Assembly: GCF_000314975.1 (NCBI RefSeq)
Contig: NZ_BAEN01000023.1
Coordinates: forward strand, 1-64,000
DNA length: 64,000 nt
Reading direction: 5' to 3'
DNA from: Aliiglaciecola lipolytica E3
Lineage (GTDB): Bacteria > Pseudomonadota > Gammaproteobacteria > Enterobacterales > Alteromonadaceae
Part shown: positions 53,821-63,059 of the stretch, in pieces
Numbering within the stretch: the first letter of the stretch is position 1
Layout: every line of letters starts with the position of its first letter
Translations under genes and position numbers: made by a program
The notes under the pieces: generated by a model
What the model was told of the DNA's origin: nothing
The model's input: the letters and a program-made list of their open reading frames with translations, nothing else
The model's database searches: none

Positions 53821-54470
53821 AACTTTTTGTGGCGTTTTTTCTGCTATTGAGTTTATCAGGGTGTAGTACACTTTATGTCGATCATGTACCCGGAGAGCAG
53901 ATTAAAATACAGGATAAAAGTAAAGCTCAATTATCTGGGTTCTCGGTAAATGGTCTCGCTACGTTATGGATACAAGGTCCTACCAAAAATGCAGTTTTAA
54001 CCCAAGTGAAATGGGACAATGATAGCCGTTCTTATCATGTTTTACATTACAATGTAGTGCTTTCTGTATTGAATAATCGTTGCTATGCGAGTATTTATGA
54101 TTTTGCGATCAAAGGAGAGCCGAGAGGACCGTTCAAATTATTGCGAATTGCAGGACATCAGGGAGATGATGGATATCTCATTTTTGCTTTGGCAGCAAAT
54201 AATGACTCATCAAGTGAGAACGCTATCAACAAACATATTGAAAAAGGCTACCTTAAAAAAACCTTTAAGACGGAAAAAGGATATCAAAGTCGATTGAATA
54301 AAGCGGAATTAGAGTCTTATTTGAACGCTGAAGGTGTGAAATTGTTTGGACGATTAAGTAAAGATTCCTATGATATGGCAGACTCAGCATATCGGCTAGA
54401 TGGTAATATATTCGGTTCAGGAGAAGCGCTCGACCAATTACAATACTTTCTAAAAAATTGCAATTATTGA
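53817..54470 (+). CDS. Small lipoprotein of unknown function
   Basis: A 217-residue lipoprotein with lipobox LSGC (Cys16). The mature part is beta-rich at first (YVDHVPGEQIKIQDKS, YHVLHYNVVLSVLNNRCYASIYDF), then helical with lysine-rich tracts near 150-190. Two further Cys residues could form a disulfide. It is the last gene of the operon begun by the secreted hydrolase, with a stem-loop 19 bases behind it. Function is unknown. Confidence 0.72.
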   Translation: MKLFVAFFLLLSLSGCSTLYVDHVPGEQIKIQDKSKAQLSGFSVNGLATLWIQGPTKNAVLTQVKWDNDSRSYHVLHYNVVLSVLNNRCYASIYDFAIKGEPRGPFKLLRIAGHQGDDGYLIFALAANNDSSSENAINKHIEKGYLKKTFKTEKGYQSRLNKAELESYLNAEGVKLFGRLSKDSYDMADSAYRLDGNIFGSGEALDQLQYFLKNCNY

Positions 54471-54489
54471 CAAAAACGTGATGGCTGAT

Positions 54490-54525
54490 ACGCTTGGTTG
54501 GTATTTCCATAAGCCACCCAAGCGT
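54490..54525 (+). terminator. Stem-loop behind the hydrolase operon
   Basis: ACGCTTGG (54490-54497) pairs perfectly with CCAAGCGT (54518-54525). Three more pairs lie inside after one mismatch. There is no clear T run on either strand, so it may be a weak bidirectional terminator between this operon and the convergent DUF885 gene. Confidence 0.35.
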
Positions 54526-54599
54526 TACTTCAGTCTGTTACATCTTATTTAGGACGAGTTTGTTTTATAAGGATTAGAGCTAACAAGCCTAGTCTTTGT

Positions 54600-56402
54600 T
54601 TAATTTTGAGATTTTACAGATTGTATCCAATTGTCGATATTTTCTTCCAATACCGATAAAGGAATCGAGCCACTACCTAACATGGTGTCGTGAAAAGCTT
54701 TGATATCGAATTTGTCACCTAATTCGTTTTTCGCTTTTTCTCGCAATTCAAGCATTTTAAGCTGTCCAATTTTGTAAGCTAATGCTTGACCGGGCCACGA
54801 AATATAGCGGTCAATTTCATTAATAATATCGGCTTCGCTTTTTGCCGCATTGGCTTTGAAGTAGTCAATTGCTTGCTGGCGAGTCCAGCCTTTGTAATGA
54901 ATACCGGTATCGACCACTAAACGTACAGAACGCCACATATCATAGGTTAGTTGGCCAAAACGAGAGTAGGGGTCTTTATATAACCCTAAATCATAGCCCA
55001 GACGTTCGCTGTACAAGCCCCATCCTTCTACAAATACAGTAAAATTCATAAAACGGCGGAACGCAGGCATCTCGTCCAATTCCATCTGCAATGCTAATTG
55101 CAGGTGATGGCCGGGCATTGCTTCGTGCACGCTCAATACTTCCATTTCATATTTGGGGCGCGTTTCTGGTTGATATAAATTCACATAATAGTAGCCCGCG
55201 CGCGAACCGTCTGCTGCTGGCATATTGTAATAGGCTGTAGTTGAATCTGGGGCCACGGCATCTGGAATGGCTTTTAATCCATAAGGCATGCGGGGAAGTT
55301 TGCCAAATAGTTTGACCAATTCTGGATCAATGCGTTTACTAACGGCTAAATACGCATCAAAAAGTTCCTCAGGCGTTTCATAATAAAATTGTGGGTCGGT
55401 GCGTAAAAAGGTCACAAACTCTTCAAATGTGCCTTCAAACCCAGTTTCTTCAATTATTTTATCCATCTCAGCACGATTGCGCGCTACCTCATCTAAACCA
55501 ATCTGATGGATTTCGTCCGGTGTAAGTTCAGTAGTGGTAAAATAGCGGACTAAATACTCATATTTTTCCTTACCATTTGGCGTGTCCCAAATTCCATGAC
55601 TCGTGCGCGCGGCGGGTAAATATTGATTAACGAAGAACTGATTAAACGCTTCATATGCTGGTATAACTTGCTGCTTTATAACAGTCTTCGCTTCTTGTTG
55701 TAAGCGCGTCTGTTCAGCCACAGGAATATCGTCACTCATGTTGATAAAAGGCTGATAAAAAAGACTATCTTCGGGTTTATCGACAATCTGCTTTTGAATC
55801 TGAGCCGGAATGCGCTGCATGGTCGCTTTTGCTGGCATAATTCCTTGTGCTATACCTGCTTCCATTAGTAATTGATTTTGTTGAATATGTTCTGGGAGTT
55901 TTTGTAATCTTGAAAGCCAGTTTTGATAGTCTTTAACCGAAGACAATGAAACAAAGTTAGCCATGTCGTCTAAGGTTTGCACACCTTGAGACTGGTCTAG
56001 CGGCATTAGATACGGTTTGAATTGGTGTTCTTCAATTGCCATTTCCAATTGCCATTTAAACAGCTGATAATTCGTCTTATCACTTTCGGATAAAGCACTG
56101 GTATCAATTGCGTTTAGCTTTTTTAAAACCTCTCGGTAATGCTTGTCTGATTGGTGAATAGCCTCGAGGCTCATATCTCGCCAACGACTATTTAGCTCGT
56201 CATTCCCTAAGCCAAGATAACTGGCATAGGTAGGATAGGTATCCATCAAGTATTGCCATTCATCATCGAGTAATTGCTTTAATTGCTGCTGGGCTTGAGA
56301 AGATGTTGTTACTACAGCTTGTTTTTCAGCCTGCTGGTGACCAGCACAGCCACCCAATATTATTGCTGTAATCGCGATTATTATTAACCGTTTAATTTGC
56401 AT
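54600..56402 (-). CDS. DUF885-family lipoprotein, probable zinc metallopeptidase
   Basis: The product is 600 residues from ATG 56402, which has GAGGGAA upstream (a GTG at 56423 is in frame but lacks one). The lipobox is LGGC (Cys19). The family hallmark VHEAMPGHHLQ (His426, Glu427, His432, His433) looks like a variant HExxxH metal site. WGLYSERLGYDLG and WRSVRLVVDTGIHYKGWTRQQAIDYF are also typical of DUF885. Members are thought to be periplasmic peptidases, but proof is limited. It follows the unknown lipoprotein gene at 56497-57333 on the same strand by 94 bases and may be part of that operon or separate. Confidence 0.85.
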   Translation of the reverse strand: MQIKRLIIIAITAIILGGCAGHQQAEKQAVVTTSSQAQQQLKQLLDDEWQYLMDTYPTYASYLGLGNDELNSRWRDMSLEAIHQSDKHYREVLKKLNAIDTSALSESDKTNYQLFKWQLEMAIEEHQFKPYLMPLDQSQGVQTLDDMANFVSLSSVKDYQNWLSRLQKLPEHIQQNQLLMEAGIAQGIMPAKATMQRIPAQIQKQIVDKPEDSLFYQPFINMSDDIPVAEQTRLQQEAKTVIKQQVIPAYEAFNQFFVNQYLPAARTSHGIWDTPNGKEKYEYLVRYFTTTELTPDEIHQIGLDEVARNRAEMDKIIEETGFEGTFEEFVTFLRTDPQFYYETPEELFDAYLAVSKRIDPELVKLFGKLPRMPYGLKAIPDAVAPDSTTAYYNMPAADGSRAGYYYVNLYQPETRPKYEMEVLSVHEAMPGHHLQLALQMELDEMPAFRRFMNFTVFVEGWGLYSERLGYDLGLYKDPYSRFGQLTYDMWRSVRLVVDTGIHYKGWTRQQAIDYFKANAAKSEADIINEIDRYISWPGQALAYKIGQLKMLELREKAKNELGDKFDIKAFHDTMLGSGSIPLSVLEENIDNWIQSVKSQN

Positions 56403-56496
56403 TCTAGAATTCCCTCTTTGCACGATTTTTAACCATGCTAGAGGGTTCAGATGCGTTTAGCAACTTAACATTGCGCTAATCAGTTACTATTTGCTT

Positions 56497-57333
56497 TTAA
56501 TCAATTAGTTTTCTCATTTGCTGCTCAACATCAGTATATATTTTTGATTCAATAAAGCCGATGGAAAAGGTTTGCGGAGTGGTTAGATATTTATCTTTTT
56601 CATGGCGACCAAAGCCAAGCACGGTCATATATGGCCGGCTTACATAGTCATCTGGGTAACTGTCGTCTTGATGATGTAAAACGTAGAGCATTCTTGTGCT
56701 CGCTTGATCACCAAACGCAAACCACTCAGGTGAAGGCAGGTCGCCGATAAAAGATTCGTTAATTGAGTGCTGTTTTTTGTCTTTGGAGGCATACCAGAAA
56801 TCTGTATCATCCATTGTTCCTCCTGGTACACCTTCATATTGAACCCAATACTTGTAACCCTCGCTTACTTGTTTCATCGTGAAATCACAACGATCCGGAA
56901 AAAAATCCCATTGTCCTTGCCAGTTTCCATTATCTGATGTGAAGGTTATCCGTACATGATTATTAGTTTCAATATCTACCGTTGAGGAAGATAAATCAGT
57001 TCCTGCATTTAGGGCATGAAAATAATTACCATCTTGCTTATGTATTGCATTTGGGAAACCTCGATATTCGCCTTTCCAACCAGACCCCTTTTCATTGTGA
57101 AAACCAATCCAGTCAATGCCATCATTATCTAGCATACTGGAAAGGCCACCACCTTCCTTTTCTAAGTAGAAGGTGGCATTTGCAATTGTAATTATATAGG
57201 TGCTTACACCACCTGCTGAATCATCAACACCATGGGTTAGCTGCACCGAATTGTGCTCTGGCTCAGCCGCACAACCGGATATCAAAGCAGCAATAATAAT
57301 CAATCTAAAAAGTCTGTATTTGCTTGAAAGCAT
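56497..57333 (-). CDS. Lipoprotein of unknown function in a sugar-acid operon
   Basis: A 278-residue lipoprotein with lipobox LISGC (Cys21). The mature protein is beta-rich with many aromatic residues (YIITIANATFYLEKEGGGLSSMLDNDGIDWIGFHN, WQGQWDFFPDRCDF, YKYWVQYEGVPGGTMDDTDFWYAS). The pattern suggests a beta-sandwich that handles a carbohydrate. I do not recognise the family. It is coded 44 bases after the symporter gene, in the LacI-controlled operon, and may deliver or process the sugar acid before uptake. Confidence 0.72.
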   Translation of the reverse strand: MLSSKYRLFRLIIIAALISGCAAEPEHNSVQLTHGVDDSAGGVSTYIITIANATFYLEKEGGGLSSMLDNDGIDWIGFHNEKGSGWKGEYRGFPNAIHKQDGNYFHALNAGTDLSSSTVDIETNNHVRITFTSDNGNWQGQWDFFPDRCDFTMKQVSEGYKYWVQYEGVPGGTMDDTDFWYASKDKKQHSINESFIGDLPSPEWFAFGDQASTRMLYVLHHQDDSYPDDYVSRPYMTVLGFGRHEKDKYLTTPQTFSIGFIESKIYTDVEQQMRKLID

Positions 57334-57377
57334 AACGTTTACTCACATAAAAATTCATTGATAGCATGGGCGTTTCC

Positions 57378-59141
57378 TTATAGAGCAGGCTGTGTTTTAT
57401 TCGGATTGGCGCTTCGTTTTAATAAAAATCCAGTGCCCAAAATAGCCAGTGCACAGCAACCGAAGACTGCGCGTCCCCATAACGGATTGGGGATCAACAT
57501 CATTGCAAAAACACCTAAGCCCATATACATAACCATCGAACCGAGTTTGTCACGTTGTTGCCGGTCAAATTCGTCTTGTGCAAAATCGGCAATAAACGGA
57601 GTCTCTACATCTGCAAAGAACGCTTCCCTTTGTGGTTTGTATTGATCTTTTTCCTCTGAATAAAACAAAGTAGTTAAACAGAAAAATGCTGCCGTGATGA
57701 ATATATGTCCGCCAATTGTCAGCATCAGGTTGATATCAATTGATTCACGACGAGTAAACTCGTTCTCCATACCGATAATGTCTGCGAGTAACTCTGGTGT
57801 GAATATGTTGGCCATAAACCAAGATACAAAAAGACCTAAAGCAACGGTTACCCACGGAGCCCACTGAGGTGTCTTCTTTATAAACAGACCGAAAATGAGT
57901 GGGATTAGCAAAGGAACCTGAATCATGGTGGATACATTCATCATCAAATCAAACAAACTTAACTCTTTTAACGATTTGAAGAAAAGTGCTACCACAATAA
58001 CCAAGATGCCACTAATAAAGCTAACGATACGACTAATGTGAAGCAGGTGCTTATCACTCACTTCTTTGTTCTTTTTAAGCAGCATTGGTTGGTAAATACT
58101 TCTTACGAAAATGCCCGAGTTTTTATTCAACGCGGAATCCATTGACGACATGGTGGCAGCAAATAATCCCGCCAGTAAAAGACCTACGGTTCCAATTGGC
58201 ATAGCATTGCGTGTGAACACTAAATACACGGCATCGGCCGCTTTATTGCCTAACTCAGGGTATGATGCGGCGGCATCCGGATATAACGTGGCTGATGCCC
58301 AAGGTGGGATAAACCAAACAATACTACCCACTCCCATAAGTATCATTGCCAGCAAAGCAGCCTTGCGTGCATTAACCGAGTCTTTGGCGTTTAGAAAGCG
58401 AAATGAATCATGCATATTCATGATCGTAATCATCTGCTTGGCTAAGAAAAAGACGAAAGTGGCAACTAATATGAGTCCATAATTCATATCCGGACCCATA
58501 ACAAAATCTACTGGGAAGTTATTCACCATAGCAACTGGGCCGCCGACTTTGATTAATGCAATGATGGCGCACGCGATGGATATGACGGCTACCACTAACG
58601 TTTGCACGAAATCAGAAGCAACTACTCCCCAAGCTCCGGACAATACTGATACGAATAATACAGTTAAACCTGTGGCAATAATGGTGGTGCTAACATCAGC
58701 ATCAAATACGACACTGGTAAATACGCCCAGTGCATTGAGCCATACTCCAGCGTTGATAAAACTGAAAACAATTAACGCCCACGAAAAAAATTGCTCGTTT
58801 TGATCACCAAATCGACGTTTTATTCCTTCAGTTGGCGTATCAACTCGCATTTGACGAAAGCGTGCGGCAAAATACGCCCAACCACAAAAGTATGCAAAGG
58901 TATTGGCAAAAAAGACCAAACTAATTGAAAACCCGTCGGTAAAGGCTTTACCTGCGCCTCCAGTGAATGTCCAAGCCGAAAACTGAGCCATAAACGCAGT
59001 TGAGCCCACCATCCACCAGAGCATGCGGCCACCACCCCGAAAATAATCACTGGTTGAATTATCTGCCATTTTCTTAAAGGCAAATCCAATTCCAATGACA
59101 AGCATAAAGTATCCAGCAATTACGATATATTCATAAAACAT
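57378..59141 (-). CDS. Sodium:solute symporter (SSS family)
   Basis: A 587-residue inner-membrane carrier with about 14 helices. The SSS pattern is visible in MLWWMVGSTAFMAQFSAWTFTGGAGKAF (Na+ site region), in LLAGLFAATMSSMDSALNKNSGIFVRSIYQP (the conserved stretch before TM9) and in a long C-terminal hydrophilic insertion at about 515-550. It imports a sugar, sugar acid or other solute with Na+. Its neighbours (ManD, an oxidoreductase, a LacI regulator) suggest a uronate- or aldonate-type cargo. It follows the oxidoreductase by 11 bases. Confidence 0.9.
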   Translation of the reverse strand: MFYEYIVIAGYFMLVIGIGFAFKKMADNSTSDYFRGGGRMLWWMVGSTAFMAQFSAWTFTGGAGKAFTDGFSISLVFFANTFAYFCGWAYFAARFRQMRVDTPTEGIKRRFGDQNEQFFSWALIVFSFINAGVWLNALGVFTSVVFDADVSTTIIATGLTVLFVSVLSGAWGVVASDFVQTLVVAVISIACAIIALIKVGGPVAMVNNFPVDFVMGPDMNYGLILVATFVFFLAKQMITIMNMHDSFRFLNAKDSVNARKAALLAMILMGVGSIVWFIPPWASATLYPDAAASYPELGNKAADAVYLVFTRNAMPIGTVGLLLAGLFAATMSSMDSALNKNSGIFVRSIYQPMLLKKNKEVSDKHLLHISRIVSFISGILVIVVALFFKSLKELSLFDLMMNVSTMIQVPLLIPLIFGLFIKKTPQWAPWVTVALGLFVSWFMANIFTPELLADIIGMENEFTRRESIDINLMLTIGGHIFITAAFFCLTTLFYSEEKDQYKPQREAFFADVETPFIADFAQDEFDRQQRDKLGSMVMYMGLGVFAMMLIPNPLWGRAVFGCCALAILGTGFLLKRSANPNKTQPAL

Positions 59142-59152
59142 AGGAAAGCCTT

Positions 59153-60292
59153 TTATTGCAGTTGACTAACGTCAACCCAGTTGTCGTTTTTACGAATTAA
59201 GTCAATAAGCTGTTGATATTGGCTGCCTTCTTTGAAGGTTTGATAGTGTCCGACCTTTTCGCCTTTTATATCATTGAGCAATTCTCTGATAAGGTAACGC
59301 CAATTTTTTTCAGTATCACCTTCCGCATTTGGCACGTTAGCGGCGATATCTTCGGGTAACGCTAGTTCCTGCCAACCGTTGGTTTTATCGTGTAAATAAA
59401 GTGGTCCACTAGCGTAGTGCCCCTTTATGTAAATTGCCCCTTGGCTGCCATAGATCACAATATGATCCTCGTGAAAACGCGGGTGCAACCCACCATGTTT
59501 GAATAACACTGAGACGGGTTTGCTTGCTAAATCACTTTCTAATTGGGCTAAAACCGTATAAGTCCATTCCACATTTGACTCACCCCATTTAAGTGATGGA
59601 TCATTTAAATCACTGGGAATAAAGTCGCGTCGCTTTTTAAAGTTATGCACGCCTTCCACGATCGGCGCTTTACCTAAGTCATCACGCACTTCGCCCATAA
59701 TGGAGAGTATTTTTTCACCTACAATGGAAGTCACAATGGATAATTTGTGAGTAAAGTTGTTGTTCAATCGCCCTCCGCCATGTTCCTTACGGTGCGACCA
59801 ACCAAAGGGGATATCACGCTCTAAATTGAAATGTGAGATACATTCAACTTCTAACGGCTCACCAATTTTCCCTGCTTCGACTAAACGTTTAGCGTGAATC
59901 ACATCCGGCATGTATCTGAAGCTTGCTGCGAATGCAGTTTTCACTTTTTTTGCTTTTGCTAACTCATAGAGCTGTTTGGAGGACTCACCGCTTTCAGTCA
60001 GTGGCTTATCACAGAACACGTGACAGCCATGCTCAATTGCTTGGGTTATAGCTTCAACGTGAGCGCCACCTGGCGTGGCGATAGATACAACATCTGGATC
60101 ACAGTCAGTTAGCGCCTGCTGCCAATCTGTTCCGGCATAGGGAATGTTCATGTCTTGAGCGACTTGATCTACCACATTGGCTGTTCTGCCAACAATACCG
60201 ACTACTTCTGCCCCCATGTCTCTAAAGGCCTCAGCGTGTCCTTGACCTGCGAATCCAGTGCCAAAAATTAGAACGCGAATTTTTTTACTCAT
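59153..60292 (-). CDS. Gfo/Idh/MocA-family oxidoreductase
   Basis: A 379-residue NAD(P)-dependent sugar dehydrogenase. The Rossmann motif is FGTGFAGQGHAEAF (about 10-23), followed by SIATPGGAHVEAI and the catalytic-Lys block HVFCDKPLTESG. The C-terminal alpha/beta domain has LNNNFTHKLSIVTSIVG, placing a conserved His in the substrate pocket. The substrate is not evident; in this operon it likely converts an imported sugar or sugar acid to the ManD substrate. It follows the ManD gene by 49 bases. Confidence 0.9.
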   Translation of the reverse strand: MSKKIRVLIFGTGFAGQGHAEAFRDMGAEVVGIVGRTANVVDQVAQDMNIPYAGTDWQQALTDCDPDVVSIATPGGAHVEAITQAIEHGCHVFCDKPLTESGESSKQLYELAKAKKVKTAFAASFRYMPDVIHAKRLVEAGKIGEPLEVECISHFNLERDIPFGWSHRKEHGGGRLNNNFTHKLSIVTSIVGEKILSIMGEVRDDLGKAPIVEGVHNFKKRRDFIPSDLNDPSLKWGESNVEWTYTVLAQLESDLASKPVSVLFKHGGLHPRFHEDHIVIYGSQGAIYIKGHYASGPLYLHDKTNGWQELALPEDIAANVPNAEGDTEKNWRYLIRELLNDIKGEKVGHYQTFKEGSQYQQLIDLIRKNDNWVDVSQLQ

Positions 60293-60341
60293 TTTGTGTC
60301 TCCATTTAACAAACGTTAAATTCTAATAACGAAAAAAAGTC

Positions 60342-61559
60342 TTACCAATTCCAAACCGTGCCGTCTTCTAACCGGCTTACCGGCAAATAAGAACGTTTAT
60401 AGGGAAACTCCTTGGCAGCTTCTTCATCAAACTCAATTCCCAGTCCAGGGGCGTCACTCACATACGCCATGCCTTGTTTTACCTCTATGGATTGTTTGAA
60501 TATTGATTTGGATTGTTCGTTACCTAAACCGACAAACTCTTGAATACCGAAGTTGGGGGCCCAAATATTTAAATGCATATGTGCCGCGAAACAAATAGGA
60601 GAAAGGTCAGGAGCACCATGAGGCGCTGTCTTCACATTATAGATGCTGGCAAAATCTGCCATTCGTCTTAAGGCTGTAATCCCACCGGCGTGAGTTGCTG
60701 CCGCCCTTAGGTAATCAATCAACTGATTTTGAATCAGATCTTTGCAATCCCAAATAGTGTTGTAGGTTTCGCCGATTGCGAGTGGCGTAGTGGTGTGATG
60801 GCGAATGATTTTGTAACTATCTTGATTTTCAGCAATAGATGCATCTTCTAAGAACATAAGGTTGTAGGGTTCTAATAACTTACCTAGCTTTGCTGATTCA
60901 ATCGGAGTGAGGCGACTGTGCACGTCATGCAGTAAATGAACATCATTGCCAAAGCGCGCTCTCGCTTTGCTAAACAATTCTTCAATCATGTTGAAATATT
61001 TTTGCGTTGACCAAGGTTCCTCAGGGGGAAGAGGCCGGTTACCCTGCAATTCGTAATAGTCTTTTTTATCGCCTAAAACACCATAGGTGACGTTTAAACC
61101 GGGAACTGCAGATTGCAGTCTGATGGCTTTGAATCCTTGCTTTATAAGATCTTCGGTTTTGTCCAAAGTATCTTCAACATTTTCTCCACTGGCATGAGCA
61201 TAGAGAGTGACTGCTTGTCTGCTTTTACCGCCTAGTAGTTGGTAAACCGGTAAACCTGCGGCTTTGCCTTTAATATCCCAAAGCGCCATATCGATAGCTG
61301 CGATAGCTGCCATATTTACTGGACCTTTGCGCCAATAAACACCTTTGTATAGGTACTGCCAGATATCTTCAATGTCGTGCGCGTTTCGACCAATCAGGCA
61401 AGGTGCGACATGTTCTTGTAAATAGCTAACTACAGCCATTTCTCGGCCATTAAGTGTGGCATCACCTAAGCCATAGATCCCCTCTTCAGTTATCACTTTC
61501 ACAGTGACAAAGTTTCTGCCTGGGCTGCAAACATATACGTTAATTTCTTTAATCTTCAC
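60342..61559 (-). CDS. manD: D-mannonate dehydratase, ManD type (enolase superfamily)
   Basis: The product is 405 residues. I chose GTG 61559, which gives the typical ManD start (MKIKEINVYVCSPGRNFVTVKV) behind AAGAGAGA; a TTG at 61580 opens the same frame. The hallmark blocks are YWRKGPVNMAAIAAIDMALWDIKGKAAGLPVYQLLGG, metal ligands Asp212, Glu238 and Glu264, HDVHSRLTP with His214, His314 in APHGAPDLSP and the C-terminal LEDGTVWNW. Ala316 follows His-Gly where low-activity RspA-like members carry Pro, so efficient D-mannonate dehydration is likely. The protein is unrelated to UxuA at 42502-43719. Confidence 0.92.
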   Translation of the reverse strand: MKIKEINVYVCSPGRNFVTVKVITEEGIYGLGDATLNGREMAVVSYLQEHVAPCLIGRNAHDIEDIWQYLYKGVYWRKGPVNMAAIAAIDMALWDIKGKAAGLPVYQLLGGKSRQAVTLYAHASGENVEDTLDKTEDLIKQGFKAIRLQSAVPGLNVTYGVLGDKKDYYELQGNRPLPPEEPWSTQKYFNMIEELFSKARARFGNDVHLLHDVHSRLTPIESAKLGKLLEPYNLMFLEDASIAENQDSYKIIRHHTTTPLAIGETYNTIWDCKDLIQNQLIDYLRAAATHAGGITALRRMADFASIYNVKTAPHGAPDLSPICFAAHMHLNIWAPNFGIQEFVGLGNEQSKSIFKQSIEVKQGMAYVSDAPGLGIEFDEEAAKEFPYKRSYLPVSRLEDGTVWNW

Positions 61560-61586
61560 CTGAATATCTCTCTTAGCCAATAATTT

Positions 61587-61602
61587 ACTAAACCGGTTTA
61601 GT
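61587..61602. promoter_or_regulatory. 16-bp palindromic LacI-type operator
   Basis: ACTAAACC and GGTTTAGT are exact reverse complements with a central CG, the form expected for LacI-family operators. It lies between the ManD operon and the divergent LacI gene, 28 bases before the ManD start, and should control both. Confidence 0.75.
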
Positions 61603-61672
61603 TGAATAATTTAACACAATATTGCAATATGTCAAATTCGTTCATTCAACTAAAAAAAATCGAATTTAAAAA

Positions 61673-62677
61673 ATGGCTAAAGTGAAATTAATTGATGTTG
61701 CCAACTATGCTGGAGTATCAAAAAGTACCGCATCTCAATATCTTAATGGCCGTTTTGACTATATGTCGAAGGATACTCAAGAGCGTATCCGCCAAGCTAT
61801 TGCCGCATTGGATTATGTACCCAACCCTATCGCGAGAAATTTAAAAGCAGAAAAAACCAACACCATCGGTGTGATTGTCAGAGACATCACTGGTTTTTAT
61901 ACAAGTAAAGTGATCCGTGGAGTTGATGATTTTTGTAAGCAGCAGGGATATAACGCGCTTATCTATAACACAGATTTCGATCCTGAGGTGGAAGCGAAAT
62001 CGTTGGAATCACTTTATCAATTGCGTGTGGATGGCATTATTATCGCCTCATCAGGCAGTAATACTAAACTGATCAATGATTATATTAAGCGCGGTATGCA
62101 AATTGTGCATTTTCAACTTGAGCACGACGGCAGTGAAAGAAATATTATTCTTTCTGATTACAAAAAAGCAGCATTTGATGCGACTGAGTACCTAATTAAA
62201 CTTGGCCATCAAAGAATTTGTTTTGTGACGCAGGATTTTCAAAATGTAAAATCAAGGCATGAGCGTTATCAGGGGTACGTATCTGCATTAAGCAAACATG
62301 GAATCTCTGAAGATAAAGGCCTAGTACAATATTGGCAACGTGAAACGGGTTTGCAGCAATCTTTAGATAACATTCTTAAAACAGCCAGACCCACTGCGTT
62401 TTTCACACAGCATTTGCCGATTACGATCGAACTGTTAAGACGTTTAAATCAGGCGAATATTGATATTCCAAAAGATGTCTCTTTGCTCGGTTTTGACGAT
62501 ATTCCAATGGCGGAGTTTTTTAAAGTGCCAATCTCTGTTGTGAAACAAGATCCTTATCAAATTGGCATTGAGTCCACGAAACTGTTGCTAAATAATATTT
62601 CTGGAGAGAGTAATAAGGCACATAAATCCTTAATTCCTTGCTCGTTATTGAAGCGTGAATCCTGCAGAAAAATCTGA
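61673..62677 (+). CDS. LacI-family transcriptional repressor
   Basis: The product is 334 residues. The N-terminal helix-turn-helix is KLIDVANYAGVSKSTASQYLNG (5-26), followed by a hinge helix (NPIARNLKAEKTNTIGVIV). The periplasmic-binding-type sensor domain (about 62-330) includes GVIVRDITGFYTSKVIRGVDDF and LLGFDDIPMAEFFKVPISVVKQDPYQIG. It is coded divergent from the ManD operon with a perfect palindrome in between, so it is the local repressor and possibly autoregulated. The inducer is probably an intermediate such as D-mannonate, a keto-deoxygluconate or the imported sugar acid. Confidence 0.94.
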   Translation: MAKVKLIDVANYAGVSKSTASQYLNGRFDYMSKDTQERIRQAIAALDYVPNPIARNLKAEKTNTIGVIVRDITGFYTSKVIRGVDDFCKQQGYNALIYNTDFDPEVEAKSLESLYQLRVDGIIIASSGSNTKLINDYIKRGMQIVHFQLEHDGSERNIILSDYKKAAFDATEYLIKLGHQRICFVTQDFQNVKSRHERYQGYVSALSKHGISEDKGLVQYWQRETGLQQSLDNILKTARPTAFFTQHLPITIELLRRLNQANIDIPKDVSLLGFDDIPMAEFFKVPISVVKQDPYQIGIESTKLLLNNISGESNKAHKSLIPCSLLKRESCRKI

Positions 62678-62731
62678 CATATCGCTTTAAAATGAGCGTC
62701 AAAGCAAAGATGCAATTGTTGGTGCTTTTAG

Positions 62732-62770
62732 GCAGCAAAAAAGTTTAAACTCTCTTGAGAGCTGCTTTTT
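62732..62770 (+). terminator. Probable terminator of the LacI gene
   Basis: GCAGC (62732-62736) pairs with GCTGC (62761-62765), and an inner hairpin CTCTC-TT-GAGAG adds stability. TTTTTT follows. It is an imperfect but plausible rho-independent terminator. Confidence 0.5.
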
Positions 62771-63059
62771 TGTTGTCTCGTGTTTGCTAATGATTTAGTC
62801 ATGCAACGCAAAGATCGTTAAGATTCCCCGAACTAGGGTAAACAAATGTCTTCTGACAATCGCATAAACCCAAATTAGCTCCCAATAATCACTTTATATT
62901 TTACTGGGTATTTTTTACTCCAGCTACCAAAAGATTGATGCTAAAACTCGGCTATTTACCTTAAAACACAAATTTTATCTGCATTTATTAAGTCATTTCA
63001 ATTATTTACGTCTATAAGTTAACTAGACGATGCTAATTCCGTTTCATTGGGAGAGTGAT
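62771..63059. other. Non-coding gap before the outer-membrane-like gene
   Basis: Nearly 290 bases of AT-rich sequence. I see no gene or repeat. The promoter of the following gene is presumably here, but I could not place it reliably. Confidence 0.4.

Noticed and set aside
58111-58803. Plus-strand frames opposite the Na+/solute symporter
   Set aside because: They are hydrophobic antisense shadows of a membrane protein gene.
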